DNA of 64,000 bases from DASTBU01 sp035711845 (lineage in GTDB: Bacteria; Acidobacteriota; Vicinamibacteria; Vicinamibacterales; 2-12-FULL-66-21), in contig DASTBU010000162.1 in the NCBI GenBank assembly GCA_035711845.1, positions 19,621-83,620 on the forward strand. Reading direction: 5' to 3'. The notes under the pieces were generated by a model. It was not told the DNA's origin and did no database searches. It saw only the letters and a program-made list of their open reading frames with translations. Every line of letters starts with the position of its first letter. Position 1 is the first letter of the stretch. The translations under genes and the position numbers were made by a program. Shown one piece after another: positions 54,116 through 62,413 of this stretch.

Positions 54116-54294
54116 GCGAAGGGAAGTGTGAAGGCTGAAGGCTGAACGGACAGAAGGCCATTCTTCCCGCCGTTCACCACGTCTGTCAATAGAAGGCCTG
54201 GGACGAAGGGGAAAGGCTGACGGCTCAAGTTGGAAGGCTGAGGGGACAAGTCCCGGGTTGACAAACCTGCGGCCGAGGATGAAATGATCCAGCC
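54116..54294. repeat. AAGGCTGA-bearing divergent spacer
   Basis: The 179-bp spacer between two divergent genes carries AAGGCTGA at 54131, 54138 (overlapping by one base), 54213 and 54234. It also holds GGGGACAAGTCCC at 54242-54254, which resembles the GGGGACAGTCCCC cap of the repeat arrays but stands alone. A TTGACA lies at 54259-54264 without a convincing -10 box. The promoters for both genes are presumably here but are not clear. Confidence 0.6.
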
Positions 54295-55494
54295 ATGCCG
54301 ATTGGAACAGCCGTACACGATCGCACCTCGGCACTCTGCGAGAGCCTCAACTACCGGGAATGGTCCGGCTACTACGCGGTCAGTGCCTACGAGAGCCACC
54401 ACGAGCACGAGTACAACGCCATCAGAAACGCCGCGGCGCTCATCGACGTCTCGCCGCTGTTCAAGTATCTCGTGAGGGGCCGGGACGCGGCGAGGTTCGT
54501 GGATCGGCTCGTCACCCGCGACGTCTCGAAGATGACGCCGGGACAGGTGTACTACACGCCCTGGTGCGACGAGCACGGGAAGGTGATCGACGACGGGACG
54601 GTGTCGAGGCTCGACGACCGGACGTTTCGGTGGACCGCCGCCGATCCGAGCCTGCGGTGGTTCCGCCAGAACGCTTCCGGGTTCGATGTCACGATTGACG
54701 AGGTCTCGGAGGAGATCGCGGCGCTCGCGCTCCAGGGTCCGACCTCCGCGCGTGTGCTGCGCGCCGTCTCGGACGCGGACATCGATCGCCTCAAGTACTT
54801 TCGCGTGACGAGCGGAACGATAGCCGGCGTTCGCGTGGACATCTCGCGAACCGGTTACACGGGCGATCTGGGCTACGAGATCTGGATTCCGGCCCGGAGC
54901 GCGTTGACGGTCTGGGACGAGCTGATGGCGGGCGGACGGCCGTTCGACATCAGGCCGGCCGGCATGCTCGCGCTCGACGTGGCGCGCGTCGAAGCGGGGT
55001 TGCTGCTCATCGAGGTGGACTTCTTCAGCAGCAAGAAGGCTCTCATCGAATCGCAGAAGTACACGCCCTACGAGATGGGTCTTGGCCGGCTCGTCAGCCT
55101 GGAGAAGTCGCGCTTCATCGGGCAGCAGGCGCTCAGGGAGGAGCACCGACGCGGTCCAGCACGTCAGGTCGTGGGCCTCGAGGTGGCCTGGACGGAGGTC
55201 GAGGAGATCTACGAGCGTGTCGGCCTTCCGCCGGCAGTCGCCGCCACCGCGTCACGCGTGGCGGTTCCGCTCTACCGTGGCGGCCGGCAGATCGGCAAGG
55301 CGACGACCACCACGTGGTCCCCGGTGCTCAAGAAGATGATCGCGCTCGGCACGGTCAACCGGCCGCACTACACGGAGGGGACGACGGCACAGATGGAATT
55401 CACGGTGGAGTCGGTCCGTCACAAGGTCACGGCCACCGTCGTCAAGACGCCGTTTTTCAATCCCGCACGAAAGACGGCCACGCCGCCGCTCTAG
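54295..55494 (+). CDS. GcvT-like aminomethyltransferase family protein
   Basis: A 399-residue protein of the folate-dependent GcvT/YgfZ/DMGDH superfamily. NAAALIDVSPLFKYLVRGRD aligns with the N-terminal part that holds tetrahydrofolate. The hallmark ISRTGYTGDLGYEIWIPA lies at about residues 182-199, and LGLD-type AGMLALDVARVEAGLLLIEVDF follows. These proteins move a one-carbon group from an amine to tetrahydrofolate. It is probably not the canonical glycine-cleavage T-protein, since gcvH and gcvP are absent; demethylation of a methylated amine (sarcosine, dimethylglycine or DMSP-like) fits the Rieske neighbour. It may be spoken for by its own promoter in the spacer upstream. Confidence 0.85.
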   Translation: MPIGTAVHDRTSALCESLNYREWSGYYAVSAYESHHEHEYNAIRNAAALIDVSPLFKYLVRGRDAARFVDRLVTRDVSKMTPGQVYYTPWCDEHGKVIDDGTVSRLDDRTFRWTAADPSLRWFRQNASGFDVTIDEVSEEIAALALQGPTSARVLRAVSDADIDRLKYFRVTSGTIAGVRVDISRTGYTGDLGYEIWIPARSALTVWDELMAGGRPFDIRPAGMLALDVARVEAGLLLIEVDFFSSKKALIESQKYTPYEMGLGRLVSLEKSRFIGQQALREEHRRGPARQVVGLEVAWTEVEEIYERVGLPPAVAATASRVAVPLYRGGRQIGKATTTTWSPVLKKMIALGTVNRPHYTEGTTAQMEFTVESVRHKVTATVVKTPFFNPARKTATPPL

Positions 55495-55861
55495 CAGCAT
55501 CCGGCTTGTCCCCACGATTCAGTTGCGTTGACATGAACGCGGCTCCTGGCGCCCGGCAGCCCCACGCGTCCCCACCACCCCACCGCGCAGGCGTGCGCGG
55601 CGGGGACCCCGGCTCGGCGCCAGAAGCACTTGTCACGCGTGTGGCACCCCACCGCGCTGGAAAACGCGCGGCGGAGGCCCCGGCGGCTGCGCGGCGGGCG
55701 GGGCGGGGTCCCCGGCGTGCGTCCTTTGCACGCTGGGGTGCCGAGGCGGCCCCGCCGTGCGCCACCCGCGTCGAATGCTCAATTGAAGTGAATCGCGGAG
55801 CACGTGCGGCTACGGCTAACGCGCACAGCCTCCAGACTTCGGGTCGGACCGCCGTCAGGCT
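55495..55861. repeat. GC-rich spacer with three related hairpins
   Basis: The spacer between two convergent genes holds three copies of one hairpin type. Unit 1 (55576-55612) reads CACCCCA, stem CCGCGC, loop, stem GCGCGG, CGGGGACCCCGG. Unit 2 (55645-55683) has the same stem with a different loop. Unit 3 (55704-55741, opposite strand) has stem GCGTGC/GCACGC, changed on both arms so pairing is kept, inside the same CACCCCA and CGGGGACCCCG flanks. The remainder of the spacer shows no gene. Different in sequence from the GGGGACAG arrays. Confidence 0.8.
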
Positions 55862-57001
55862 TCAGCGCCGGTGCAGCTCCACGATCATCCTGTCAAAGGC
55901 GTAGAGCAGATCTTCGCGATTCGAGTACGGTCCCGGCCTGTACGACCGTGACCCAATTCCCGCCTGTGATAATTCGCAGACGTGCCAGTCCTGCCGGTTG
56001 GTCACGTCCCAGAGCTCGATCGCGTCGGACGCATCAAAGTCCGGCCGGTGCAGCTCCGTCGGATGGAAGTGCCACTCGCAGACGTTGATGGTGCGGTCAG
56101 GCGCGATGGGCCAGAGCGTGTGTACCATCATGTAGTCGGGATGCAGGCTGAGCAGCATGTTCGGGAAGATCGCGTAGTAGTACACGCGGCGCCGATCCTC
56201 GGAGGAGAGCTCCGGCAGGAACGCGCGCGGGCAGCTTCCATCCATCGACAGCGTGGCCACGCCCGGCCGCAAGTCCATCCGGCCGCCCATGTAGGTCGGC
56301 TGCAGCGGCTCGTTCTCCCCGCTCAGGTAATGCGAGAGCTTGTTCAAGGCAGGATGGAGATTGGGGCAGTGGAGGCACTCGTTGTAGTTCTGGATGATCA
56401 GCTTCCAGTTCGCCTTGACGTCGTACACGATGCGCTGCCCGACGCGCAGCTCCGACATGCGCCACGGCGCGAACTTCGAGGGCAGATCCGCGAGCTGCTC
56501 GGCGAGCGGCGCCGGCCGATCGGCGAGGTTGATGAAGAGGTGGCCGTCCCAATCGTCCACGTGCACGCGATGAAGAGGGTAATCCTGCTTGTTGAAATGG
56601 GGCACGTCCTCCATGTGCGGCGCTCCGAGCAGGCGGCCGTCGAGCGCGTAGGTCCAGGCGTGATAGGGGCACTGGATGCTGCCCGGGAAGGTGCCGGACG
56701 GTGCCGTGCACAGCCGTGTGCCGCGGTGGCGGCAGACATTGTGAAAGGCATGGAGGTCCCCCGACTCGCTCCGGGTGATCACCATGTTGTCGCCCGGCAG
56801 CTCGCGGACCACGAATTGCCCGGCGCGGGCGACCTCTTCGCTCCTGCCCGCGCAGATCCACGTCCGCCGGAACAAAAGGTCGAGCTCGCGCGCGAAGTAC
56901 TCGCCGCTGACGTAGTACTCCGCCGGCAGCGTCAGCGCGTTCCCCGGCAGGACGTCGCGCGGCTTTCCAACGATCCCCGTGTCGTGCATGGCTGCGTTCA
57001 T
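55862..57001 (-). CDS. Rieske non-haem iron oxygenase, alpha subunit
   Basis: A 379-residue ring-hydroxylating-type oxygenase. The Rieske [2Fe-2S] ligands are Cys90-x-His92 in NVCRHRGTRL and Cys111-x2-His114 in CPYHAWTYAL. The mononuclear iron site has His211 and His216 in NYNECLHCPNLHPAL; the third ligand, an Asp, is near the C-terminus. The NxxECLHC pattern is typical of the quaternary-ammonium branch (glycine betaine, stachydrine or carnitine demethylases/oxygenases such as GbcA). These remove a methyl group as formaldehyde. The GcvT-like gene and APC permease on either side fit breakdown of a methylated amine. Its reductase is not adjacent. Confidence 0.88.
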   Translation of the reverse strand: MNAAMHDTGIVGKPRDVLPGNALTLPAEYYVSGEYFARELDLLFRRTWICAGRSEEVARAGQFVVRELPGDNMVITRSESGDLHAFHNVCRHRGTRLCTAPSGTFPGSIQCPYHAWTYALDGRLLGAPHMEDVPHFNKQDYPLHRVHVDDWDGHLFINLADRPAPLAEQLADLPSKFAPWRMSELRVGQRIVYDVKANWKLIIQNYNECLHCPNLHPALNKLSHYLSGENEPLQPTYMGGRMDLRPGVATLSMDGSCPRAFLPELSSEDRRRVYYYAIFPNMLLSLHPDYMMVHTLWPIAPDRTINVCEWHFHPTELHRPDFDASDAIELWDVTNRQDWHVCELSQAGIGSRSYRPGPYSNREDLLYAFDRMIVELHRR

Positions 57002-57128
57002 GATACAACCTGACGGTGTCCCAGGGTCTCCCGTGCGCGCTTCGGGCAATGCCGCGCCGCCACCGACGGGTGCGACGAGCGGCGCTTCGGCGCCTCCGCT
57101 CGGCTCCCCGCGGTCAGCGGGCGGGTCG

Positions 57129-58475
57129 ATGATTGTCCCACCGCCCCGGTCCGCCCCGGCACCGCGTGCGTCGCTGCTGCGGCGCGAGCTGGGCCGCTGG
57201 GATCTGACCGCGATTGGCGTCAATCAGGTGATTGGCAGTGCGGTGTTCGTCATGCCCGCGGCGCTCGCGGCGAACGCAGGCGCGTGGAGTCCCTGGATCG
57301 TGGCGGCCGTCGGACTGGGGTCGATGCTGATCGCGCTGTCGTTTGCCGAGGTCAGCAGCCGGTTCGAGTCCACGGGTGGACCGTACTTGTACACGCGCGC
57401 GGCGTTCGGGCGCTTTCCGGCGTTCCAGGTCGGATGGCTCCTGTGGTTCACGCGCGCCGCGAGCTGGGCGTCGGTCATCAGCGTTCTCGTCCTGTCGCTG
57501 GGGTTCTACTTCCCGGGAGTTACGGCAGGCTGGCCGCGGGCTGCCGTGATCGCGGGGACCATCGGCGTGCTCGCCTTCATCAACATCCGCGGCATCAGGC
57601 AGAGCAGCCTCGTCGTGAACGCCTTCACGATTGGCAAATTGACGCCCCTCGTGATGTTCATCCTCGTCGGGTTGTTCTCCATGAGCCCCGCTGTGCTGTC
57701 GATCAGCGAGACACCCGCGCTGACCGACGTGTCCGCGACCGCTCTGCTGCTGATCTTCGCGTTCGGCGGATACGAAGTCGTTCCGGTTCCAGCCGGTGAG
57801 GCCAGGGATCCGAGAACGGCCGTACCATTCGCTCTCGTCATGACGCTGATCGTCGTCACGGTCGTGATGGTGCTGGTCCAGGTCGTCGCCCTCGGCACTT
57901 ACCCGGACCTGGGTTCTTCGAAAACACCGCTTGCGGATGCATCCGGGCAAATCATGGGTCCCCTCGGCGCAGCCATGATGACGTTCGGCGCGGTCGTGTC
58001 TACCACGGGAAACAACATGGGCCAGGCGCTCTCCGGCTCACGGAATCTGTTCGCGCTGGCAGAGCAGGGCGATCTGCCAGCTGTGTTTGCGCGGGTCCAT
58101 CCCAGGTTCCGTACGCCCATCGTAGCGATCCTCGTGACGTCGGGGGTCGCTCTGGTGCTCGCGCTTACCGGCACGTTCGTGAAGCTCGCCACGGCCAGCG
58201 CGATCAGCCGGCTCGTGGTGTATGTCGCGACCTGTGCCTCGACGCTTCGGTTGCGGACGCCGGCATTCGATGGACAGGTAGCCCCGGCGACGTTCATCGT
58301 GCCCCTCGGCCCGCTCATTCCGCTCGCGGCGATAGCCATCTCGTTGAGCATCCTTGCGGGAGCGTCGGCCGCGCAACTGACGGGCGGAGCCTGGGCGATT
58401 GCGGCCGGGGCCGTGCTGTATCTCATTGCGATCCGGGGCCGAAGCCGGATCACCAGAGAGGAGAGCGTGCAGTGA
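57129..58475 (+). CDS. APC family amino-acid permease (first copy)
   Basis: About 448 residues with twelve hydrophobic segments. The first helix has the substrate-binding GVNQVIGSAVFVMPAALA, the unwound Gly-rich stretch of APC transporters, and TM6 has LLLIFAFGGYEVVPVPAGEARDP. It would import amino acids or amines, possibly the substrate of the divergent Rieske oxygenase. I use ATG 57129; ATG 57000 in the same frame would overlap the Rieske start and add an unlikely Pro/Gly-rich leader. The GTGA overlap at its end couples it to the histidine phosphatase gene. Confidence 0.85.
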   Translation: MIVPPPRSAPAPRASLLRRELGRWDLTAIGVNQVIGSAVFVMPAALAANAGAWSPWIVAAVGLGSMLIALSFAEVSSRFESTGGPYLYTRAAFGRFPAFQVGWLLWFTRAASWASVISVLVLSLGFYFPGVTAGWPRAAVIAGTIGVLAFINIRGIRQSSLVVNAFTIGKLTPLVMFILVGLFSMSPAVLSISETPALTDVSATALLLIFAFGGYEVVPVPAGEARDPRTAVPFALVMTLIVVTVVMVLVQVVALGTYPDLGSSKTPLADASGQIMGPLGAAMMTFGAVVSTTGNNMGQALSGSRNLFALAEQGDLPAVFARVHPRFRTPIVAILVTSGVALVLALTGTFVKLATASAISRLVVYVATCASTLRLRTPAFDGQVAPATFIVPLGPLIPLAAIAISLSILAGASAAQLTGGAWAIAAGAVLYLIAIRGRSRITREESVQ

Positions 58476-58978
58476 CGACAATTCGACGGCTCTTGTTGGC
58501 GATGGCGCTCATCGCACTCGCGGCGCCGCAGGTCAGCGCGCAGAACACCGTGTTCGTAGTGCGGCATGCGGAGAAGGCGGTCGTGACGGGTCAGGGCGGG
58601 ATGATGGCCGAGGATCCAGATCTGTCGGACGAGGGACGGGCCCGCGCGGAATCCCTGGCCGGGATGCTGAAGGCCGCCGGCATCAAAGCGATCTTCGCGA
58701 CCGAGTACAAGCGCACCCGGCAGACGGTCGAGCCGCTCGCAAAGGCGCTGGGCATTCAGGTCACCCGGATCGGATCGCGCGAGACCGCACAGCTCGTGGA
58801 GATGGTCAGGAAGGCGGATGGCAACGTCCTCGTGGCTGGCCATTCCAATACAGTTCCAGAGGTTCTCAAGATGCTCGGCATTCAGGATCCGGTCACGATC
58901 GACGAGTCGGAGTACGACAATCTGTTCATCGTTTCGACCGGCGCCCAGCCGCACATGGTGAGGCTGCATTTTCGCTGA
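58472..58978 (+). CDS. Exported histidine phosphatase family protein
   Basis: A 168-residue member of the phosphoglycerate-mutase-like/histidine phosphatase superfamily. A signal peptide (MTTIRRLLLAMALIALAAPQVSA) is followed directly by the catalytic FVVRHAEK motif. The other active-site elements are ATEYKRTRQTVEPLA and VAGHSNTVPEVL. Length is near the short SixA/Ais-like class, here periplasmic. Unlike the SixA-like protein at 23854, the RHG-type arginine is intact. GTG 58472 overlaps the permease stop; substrate unknown. Confidence 0.88.
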   Translation: MTTIRRLLLAMALIALAAPQVSAQNTVFVVRHAEKAVVTGQGGMMAEDPDLSDEGRARAESLAGMLKAAGIKAIFATEYKRTRQTVEPLAKALGIQVTRIGSRETAQLVEMVRKADGNVLVAGHSNTVPEVLKMLGIQDPVTIDESEYDNLFIVSTGAQPHMVRLHFR

Positions 58979-58989
58979 GGAGATTCTGG

Positions 58990-60396
58990 ATGGCTCGTAG
59001 TCGTCGTACTTCGATCTCGAGGAGAGCGCTCGTCTCAGCGTTGCTCTGCACGATGCTCGCGGCACCGGTGGCGGGACAGCGAGGGGTCCAGTTGTCGACC
59101 ACTCCGCAGGAGCTTGCGCGGATCTGGGACAGCGGACACGTGTCGGCGCCCCTGCCGCCCCTCGTCGATCACGTGGACGTGGTGCGCCGCCTCGAAGCGC
59201 TCGCCGCCGCCTCGCCGGACCTCTTCAGCGTCGAGAAGATCGGCGAGTCGATCGAGGGCCGTTCGATCAATGCGGTCCGTGTGGGCAGCGGAGGGTTCCC
59301 CGTCCTGCTGTGGTCGCAGATGCACGGGGACGAGCCCACGGCGACCTCGGCGCTCTTCGACCTGTTCGAGTACGTCCGCAGCCACCGGGAGGAGCCCGCG
59401 GTCCGCCGCATTCTCAGCCAGCTCACGCTTCACGCGGTCCCGATGCTCAACCCGGACGGCGCGGAGCGCTTTCAGCGCCGAAATGCGCAGAGCATCGACA
59501 TCAATCGCGACGCGCTTCGGCTGCAGACGCCGGAGGGTCGCGCGCTCAAGGCGCTGCGCGACCGGCTCAATCCCCGCGTCGGGTTCAATCTGCACAACCA
59601 GAGCTGGCGCACGTCGGTCGGCGAGCCGCCGAAGCCGGCATCCATCTCGCTGCTGTCGGTCGCGTACGACGACGAGCGCTCGGAGAATGCCGGCCGCCGT
59701 CTGACGAAGAAGATCTGCGCCGTGATTCGGGACGCGCTCGAACCGTTCGCATCCGGGCAGATCGGTCGATACGACGACGAATTCGAAGTGCGGGCGTTCG
59801 GCGACAACATCACGTTATGGGGCACGCCCGTCGTCCTGATCGAGACCGGTCCCTGGCCATCGGAAGCACCGGATCCGGCGCTCGTCCGGCTGAACTTCGT
59901 TGCGCTGGTGTCAGCGCTCGACGCGCTCGCGACCGGACAGGTGGAGCGGGCGGATGCGAAACGATACGAGACGTTGCCGGTCAACGAATCGCAGATGTTC
60001 TACGTGCTGGTGAAAAACGCGACGGTGATCAACGGTGCCGGTGTGCCGCCGTTCACGGCTGACATCGGCATCGCCGCGAACCGTCGCGTCGGGATGGCCA
60101 ATGGCCGCCGGGAGCTGCGGCTGTCGATGACAATCGACGACCTCGGGGACCTGCGGACGCTTGGCGGTCTGCGCACGATCGACGCGACGGGGATGACGGC
60201 AATCCCGGCCGCCGACGACGATCTGCAGGCGGGTCAGATTGTGGATCTCCCGGAGTGGAAAGCGAAAGCTGCCACGACGATCGCCGTCGGTCAGCCTGCG
60301 CGGCTGGCGGTCCTGAAACCAGCCGCCGAGCCCGGCAAGTATGTGGTGGAAGTGGTGCTGAGGGGGACAGTCCCCTTAACGGGACAGGCACCCTAA
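58990..60396 (+). CDS. Secreted M14 family zinc carboxypeptidase, small
   Basis: A 468-residue metallopeptidase. ATG 58990 follows GAGGAGATTCTGG; the signal peptide is RRALVSALLCTMLAAPVAGQ. The zinc ligands fit His112 and Glu115 in QMHGDEPTATS and His202 in FNLHNQSW; the general base is probably Glu285 in VLIETGPWP. The catalytic domain ends near residue 320; the remaining part is a beta-rich domain of unknown role. The terminal residues RGTVPLTGQAP and the TAA stop are encoded by the first two units of repeat array 6. Third gene of a unit with the permease and histidine phosphatase. Confidence 0.9.
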   Translation: MARSRRTSISRRALVSALLCTMLAAPVAGQRGVQLSTTPQELARIWDSGHVSAPLPPLVDHVDVVRRLEALAAASPDLFSVEKIGESIEGRSINAVRVGSGGFPVLLWSQMHGDEPTATSALFDLFEYVRSHREEPAVRRILSQLTLHAVPMLNPDGAERFQRRNAQSIDINRDALRLQTPEGRALKALRDRLNPRVGFNLHNQSWRTSVGEPPKPASISLLSVAYDDERSENAGRRLTKKICAVIRDALEPFASGQIGRYDDEFEVRAFGDNITLWGTPVVLIETGPWPSEAPDPALVRLNFVALVSALDALATGQVERADAKRYETLPVNESQMFYVLVKNATVINGAGVPPFTADIGIAANRRVGMANGRRELRLSMTIDDLGDLRTLGGLRTIDATGMTAIPAADDDLQAGQIVDLPEWKAKAATTIAVGQPARLAVLKPAAEPGKYVVEVVLRGTVPLTGQAP

Positions 60397-60477
60397 GGGG
60401 ACAGGCACCCTAAGGGGACAGGCACCCTAAGGGGACAGGCACCCTAAGGGGACAGGCACCTTAAGGAGCCTGTCCCC
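60362..60477 (+). repeat. GGGGACAG repeat array 6 (REP-like, longest)
   Basis: The longest array: cap GGGGACAGTCCCCTTAA, then GGGACAGGCACCCTAA, three copies of GGGGACAGGCACCCTAA, GGGGACAGGCACCTTAA, and the inverted unit GGAGCCTGTCCCC. The exact 17-bp tandem of the middle units points to recent slippage or copying. It supplies the end of the small M14 gene and finishes 26 bp before the stop of the convergent amidohydrolase gene. Confidence 0.93.
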
Positions 60478-60503
60478 TGTACGCACAAACGGCGTACGTT
60501 GGT

Positions 60504-62234
60504 TTAGTTGGTGCCGCGGTCGCGCTGGTAGACGACCTTGCCGTCCAGGATTGTGACGACAACCCGGGTGCGCGCGAGCCTCGACGGCGGCGCGTCGAAG
60601 ATGCTCTCCGACAGCACCACCAGATCGGCGAGCATGCCGGGCGCGAGGCTCCCTTTGCGCTGCTCGTCGAACGACGCCCACGCCGCCCCTGACGTGTAGG
60701 CGTCGATCGCCGCCTCGAGCGACAGCCGCTGGGCCGGATTCCATCCGCCCTCCGGCAACCCGTCCCCCGTCGTTCGCGTCACGGCAGCGTGAATGCCGAG
60801 CAGCGGGTTGAGCGAACCTGCCGGCCATCCGCTCCCGAACGCCAGTCGACCGTCTGCCGCCAGGATGCTGCCGTACGGCAGCGTCTCCAGCGCGCGCTCC
60901 GGGCCCAGCGTCTCCAGCCATGTCTGGAGTCGCGCCCCGGTCGGCGATCCGCGGAGCGGTTGCATGGACGCGATCACTGACAGCGAACCGAACCGCGGCA
61001 GATCGGCGGCGTGGACCAGATCGGCGTGCTCGACGCGGTGCCGCCGGCCTCGAGCCGGCCTCGGGTTTGACCGGGCGGCATGCGCGTACGCGTTCAAGGC
61101 CATCCGCACGGCGCGGTCGCCGCTCGCGCGCGTCATCACCTGCCACCCCTCCGCGTCGATCAGTCGCACGAGCCGATTCAGGTCGTCGGCGGCCATCGTG
61201 GGAGGGCGGTCTATCTGACGACTCGCATACGGCGCCAGCAAGGCGGCCGTCTGGTTCTCGATCGCTCCGTCGAGCGTGATGTTCACGGCCCCCGTCTTGA
61301 AGATGTGATCGTCGGGATGACGCCGAGCCGCCGTGTGCAAGCGCGTCCGATCCGCGTCGCTGAATGCGGTACCGACGGCGAGCGCGGAATAAATACGCAG
61401 GTTGAGGTCGCCCGATCGACGCGTCTCGGCGTACAGCTCCAGCTCGTCCGGATCGGCGCTCGGGTTCTGAACGCTGGTCACCCCGTTCGCATGCGCTTCG
61501 GCAATCGCGGCCCGAAGCGCCCGGGCGGCTTCTTCTGGCGTCGGTTCCGGGACCAGACGCCCGACAAGCGTCATCGCTTCGTCCTTCAGCAACCCGGTGG
61601 GCTCTCCGGTGCGCGAATCCTTCGCAACGACACCGTTGGCGGGATCGGCGGTCTTTCGTGTCACGCCGGCGAGTCTCAGCGCGGCGGAGTTCACCCATGA
61701 GGCGCGGCCGTCACGTGACACCAGCTGAACCGGCCTGTCCCGGACGGCCGCATCGAGGATCTGCCGGCTCGGTTGGTTGCCGGGTGATTGCGGGTAGGCC
61801 CAACCGCGCCCCAGGACCCACGGCGCGTCCGGATTCGCCTCTGCCCAGTCACGCACGCGCTCCTGAACCTCCTCGGCGGTGACCGCATCGCGCAGATCGA
61901 TCATCTCGGCGTCGAGCCCGCCCGCAATGAGGTGGGCGTGTGCGTCGTTGAATCCCGGCAGAACCGTCGCCCCCCTGGCGTCAATCATCTGTGTCTGCGG
62001 ACGGCGCAGCCGGAGGATCTCCCGCTCGCCCCCGACGCGCAGGATCTGATTGCCGCGGATCGCCACCGCTTCGGCCATGGTTCGGTCGTCGTCGGCGGTG
62101 TAGACCTCGGCGTTGTGAACGATCATGTCGACCGGGCCCTCGTTGTCTTCGCGCTGCGCTCCGACAATCAGGCCGGCAATGAGGGTGGCACCGACGATTG
62201 CGACGACGAGGTACGTTGTGAGGCGGGCCGCCAT
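60504..62234 (-). CDS. YtcJ-like amidohydrolase with altered metal site
   Basis: A 576-residue exported or membrane-anchored protein (MAARLTTYLVVAIVGATLIA at the start; GGAGG before ATG 62234). It is a full-length YtcJ-type amidohydrolase: DMIVHNAEVYTADDD, LPGFNDAHAHL with the HxH pair (His99, His101), and HRVEHADLV. Two conserved positions are changed: the family's HAIGD reads RASGD (VMTRASGDRA), and the SDWP motif with the late Asp reads FGSGWPAGS. Catalysis by the normal binuclear metal mechanism is doubtful. It is convergent with the M14 peptidase gene. Confidence 0.88.
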   Translation of the reverse strand: MAARLTTYLVVAIVGATLIAGLIVGAQREDNEGPVDMIVHNAEVYTADDDRTMAEAVAIRGNQILRVGGEREILRLRRPQTQMIDARGATVLPGFNDAHAHLIAGGLDAEMIDLRDAVTAEEVQERVRDWAEANPDAPWVLGRGWAYPQSPGNQPSRQILDAAVRDRPVQLVSRDGRASWVNSAALRLAGVTRKTADPANGVVAKDSRTGEPTGLLKDEAMTLVGRLVPEPTPEEAARALRAAIAEAHANGVTSVQNPSADPDELELYAETRRSGDLNLRIYSALAVGTAFSDADRTRLHTAARRHPDDHIFKTGAVNITLDGAIENQTAALLAPYASRQIDRPPTMAADDLNRLVRLIDAEGWQVMTRASGDRAVRMALNAYAHAARSNPRPARGRRHRVEHADLVHAADLPRFGSLSVIASMQPLRGSPTGARLQTWLETLGPERALETLPYGSILAADGRLAFGSGWPAGSLNPLLGIHAAVTRTTGDGLPEGGWNPAQRLSLEAAIDAYTSGAAWASFDEQRKGSLAPGMLADLVVLSESIFDAPPSRLARTRVVVTILDGKVVYQRDRGTN

Positions 62235-62413
62235 TGGACCTCCGGGGCCGGTGGTGACAGATCCGCCGCGACACGGCTGGAGTCGGCATTCTAGCACCGG
62301 CGGGACGCACGCGCTGCTTCAAGCGAAAATCGACATCCCACCCCGCCGTGGTACAGTTCGGCGCCAGTCTGCCAACAGGAGGAGGGCGAGGTGCGGGAGC
62401 GGGCAGTGTGGGC

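Noticed and set aside
52254..54161. A 635-codon minus-strand frame across both FAD oxidoreductases
   Set aside because: It is out of frame with the two genes, Arg-rich and without motifs; the paralogue pair explains the region.
60362..60477. Possible CRISPR array
   Set aside because: Units are about 17 bp and directly tandem with no unique spacers; no cas genes are nearby.
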